In this document: positions 63,679 to 64,000 of the stretch, one piece after another
Layout: each line of letters opens with the position of its first letter
Position numbering within the stretch: the first letter of the stretch is position 1
NCBI RefSeq assembly: GCF_030915445.1
Contig: NZ_CP133264.1
Span: forward strand, 186,001 to 250,000
Direction: 5' to 3'
DNA length: 64,000 nt
Origin: Clostridium sp. OS1-26
GTDB lineage: Bacteria; Bacillota; Clostridia; Clostridiales; Clostridiaceae
Made by a program: the position numbers and the translations under genes
The notes under the pieces: generated by a model
The model's database searches: none
Seen by the model: the letters and a program-made list of their open reading frames with translations, nothing else
What the model was told of the DNA's origin: nothing

Positions 63679-64000
63679 CTACTCCCCCTTTGCTCCCTTC
63701 TTCATCTGCTCTCTCATAGTTTTAAAAACCAACCTTATTATAGATTCTCCAGTTAATCTATCTAAATCTACAAAGGACACTCCACAAATAATTTTAGGAT
63801 TTTTTCTATCATTTTCTATTCTCACAATTTTCCCTTTTACTGCAAGATTTTCATCACCAAATGGAATGTTCATCATCAGCATACTTCCTAAGCTAAGTCT
63901 TTTCTCAAGTTTCCTATCTATTGCTAATCTTAATCCTCCACCACTTATATCAAGTGAATATGCATCAAAGAACTCAATTTGATTATTGCCTATATTCTCA
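63679..64000 (-). CDS. PilZ-domain protein, YcgR-like (partial)
   Basis: The C-terminal part of a c-di-GMP-binding PilZ protein; the upstream end is beyond position 64000. The PilZ motif SLDISGGGLRL and a later beta-rich segment are visible. Such proteins slow flagellar rotation when c-di-GMP is high; the position before fliA in a flagellar operon supports that role. Confidence 0.8.
   Translation of the reverse strand, partial: ENIGNNQIEFFDAYSLDISGGGLRLAIDRKLEKRLSLGSMLMMNIPFGDENLAVKGKIVRIENDRKNPKIICGVSFVDLDRLTGESIIRLVFKTMREQMKKGAKGE

Noticed and set aside
1..64000. tRNA, rRNA and toxin-antitoxin genes
   Set aside because: I looked for cloverleaf-like palindromes and known short gene pairs but found none that I could support.

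Overview
The window is AT-rich DNA from an endospore-forming, flagellated Firmicute, most likely Clostridium in the broad sense. The basis is the gene set: a SpoVD/SpoVE-type cell-wall cluster, DUF881 and Sbp proteins, the YlmE-SepF-YlmG-YlmH-DivIVA block, a PyrR-controlled pyrimidine locus and a FliA flagellar operon. I cannot name the species from sequence alone.

Positions 1 to about 14,030 are the early half of a temperate phage. A tyrosine integrase, an ImmA-like protease and a CI-like repressor read rightward. Opposite them a leftward early operon carries a Cro-like regulator, an excisionase-like HTH protein, a ParB-like protein, a Rad52-type annealing protein, a DnaD-like replisome organizer, a DnaC-like helicase loader, a MazG-like protein, Dam- and Dcm-type methyltransferases, an HNH protein, a RuvC-like resolvase and many small proteins. 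Late phage genes must lie left of position 1. The prophage sits inside a pilB/gspE-type secretion ATPase gene, which is cut just after the RQDPD motif at the junction near 14,040.

From 15 to 34 kb, mostly on the minus strand, come housekeeping genes: a lipoprotein, dapF, rqcH (plus strand), an RlmL-like methyltransferase, an amidase, uraA, pyrR, an RluD-family gene, lspA, a DksA-like gene, aroA, aroF, mtnN, aroB, divIVA, ylmH, ylmG, sepF and ylmE. Four of the gaps between these genes hold near-complete copies (about 260-380 bp) of one repeat whose whole length folds back on itself. One diverged copy carries matched base changes in both arms. Fragments of it recur up to 50 kb. A second, unrelated palindromic family (GGCATCT ends) has one full copy at 37.1 kb and three derivatives.

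From 34 to 47 kb is a division and cell-wall cluster, transcribed leftward: mraZ, rsmH, ftsL, spoVD, murE, murF, mraY, spoVE, divIB, DUF881, sbp, DUF881. It lacks murD, murG, ftsA and ftsZ. Three 10-nt-spaced repeats upstream of mraZ look like its operator. From 47 to 60 kb follow an orphan PocR-PAS histidine kinase, ychF, a Lon-like protease whose ATPase motifs have decayed, a P-type cation ATPase and a CBS-DRTGG pyrophosphatase. The right end is a flagellar operon (PilZ protein, fliA, a DUF6115/SwrB-like gene, a small membrane protein, flgF, flgG) followed by a striking methionine-rich 21-residue tandem-repeat protein.

At least seven genes, including the normally essential murE, are interrupted by single-base indels, mostly one A or T missing from a short homopolymer. 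This looks more like sequence error than real decay, so those genes are described at their inferred full extent.
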